Assembly (NCBI GenBank): GCA_019411365.1
Contig: DXQT01000005.1
Span: 1 to 64,000, forward strand
Length of the DNA: 64,000 nucleotides
Reading direction: 5' to 3'
DNA from: Roseburia sp.
GTDB taxonomy: Bacteria; Bacillota_A; Clostridia; Lachnospirales; Lachnospiraceae
Positions within the stretch are counted from its first letter, which is position 1. The number at the start of each line of letters is the position of its first letter. The notes below the pieces were generated by a model, which was given only the letters and a program-made list of their open reading frames with translations, ran no database searches and was not told the DNA's origin. Shown piece by piece: positions 63,620 through 64,000 of the stretch. The position numbers and the translations under genes were made by a program.

Positions 63620-64000
63620 ATAAAACAGTAATGCGGCTGATTCTGGGAATCATGCTGGCAGGCTGGATGATCATCATATTTTGGTTTTCCAATCAGCCGG
63701 CGACGGAATCTTCCGAGATCAGCGGTACGATCTCTTACCGTCTGGTCGAAGATACAGATGAAATTTTTAACTGGGGACTGACGACAGACCAGATTGGAAA
63801 TATTGCAGGAAACATTGAGTATCCCATCCGGAAAGCTGCACATATGACAGAATATGCGATTTTAGGATGGCTTGCATTTGCATTTTCAGGAACATTTGAA
63901 ATGAGACAGAAAGTGCATTATATCGCGGCACTTGGATTTGCCTTTTGCTATGCATCGACAGATGAGTTTCATCAGCTGTTTATCCCGGGGCGTTCCGGAC
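63616..64000 (+). CDS. VanZ-like membrane protein, truncated by window end
   Basis: At least 128 residues; starts with ATGA overlapping the S41 stop. LILGIMLAGWMIIIFWFSNQPA is the first membrane segment, then a short extracytoplasmic part, IRKAAHMTEYAILGWLAFAF and the DEFHQLFIPGRSG motif, all typical of VanZ-like proteins. VanZ relatives give low teicoplanin resistance or are of unknown function. The gene runs past base 64000. Cotranscribed with the protease gene. Confidence 0.85.
   Translation, partial: MNKTVMRLILGIMLAGWMIIIFWFSNQPATESSEISGTISYRLVEDTDEIFNWGLTTDQIGNIAGNIEYPIRKAAHMTEYAILGWLAFAFSGTFEMRQKVHYIAALGFAFCYASTDEFHQLFIPGRSG

Overview
The window looks like a chromosomal segment of an anaerobic, low-to-moderate-GC Firmicute of the family Lachnospiraceae (Roseburia/Agathobacter-like). 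This is inferred from the gene families and synteny: several small families typical of that group, a type III glutamine synthetase, a two-gene SufC/SufB-type Fe-S system, the hprK and rapZ-whiA-crh order, a T-box leader and strong AGGAGG ribosome sites. No 16S rRNA is present, so genus is not proven.

Layout. 1-0.2 kb: end of a minus-strand tRNA operon (Gly, Phe). 0.2-0.7 kb: non-coding stretch with three regularly built hairpins. 0.7-8.8 kb: glycogen-debranching-type enzyme, membrane protein, sufC-sufB pair, a candidate structured RNA, a metallopeptidase, small Lachnospiraceae proteins and a lipoprotein cell-wall amidase. 8.8-22.4 kb: core housekeeping (pyrG, ftsH, uvrC, hprK, M18 aminopeptidase, murB, rapZ, whiA, crh, lipid kinase, fba). 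22.4-26.9 kb: nitrogen assimilation block glnN-glnB-amtB, with the last two carrying repeated ribosome-site modules in their leaders.

26.9-37.0 kb: a 10,032-bp integrative element bounded by a perfect 64-bp direct repeat that contains the amtB terminator. It has a tyrosine integrase, a probable excisionase, 12-bp arm-type repeats at both ends, a serine recombinase next to a large dyad, a P4/D5-type replication helicase, a run of very small proteins and a toxin-antitoxin pair. I see no capsid, portal or relaxase gene. 37.0-45.3 kb: accessory region with a divergent pair (HTH-like protein and a 1407-aa kinase-STAND-helical repeat protein) and a small cluster with a DUF697 membrane protein, a second Mor-type regulator and mini-proteins.

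45.3-64 kb: core again: class A PBP, YigZ, tRNA-Gln, acyl-ACP thioesterase, CvfB, RidA, YjfB, a secreted SH3-NlpC/P60 hydrolase, a dense DnaA-box cluster, a T-box leader before cstA, a TagA-like protein, YitT, a PucR/CdaR-like regulator, ftsE-ftsX-M23 activator, an S41 protease and a truncated VanZ-like gene.

How parts work together: HprK phosphorylates Crh (carbon control); GlnB and AmtB couple ammonium uptake to GlnN; FtsEX probably gates the M23 hydrolase during division, next to other wall enzymes. The least explained parts are the kinase-STAND pair, the DUF697 cluster, the DnaA-box cluster and the repeated ribosome-site modules.
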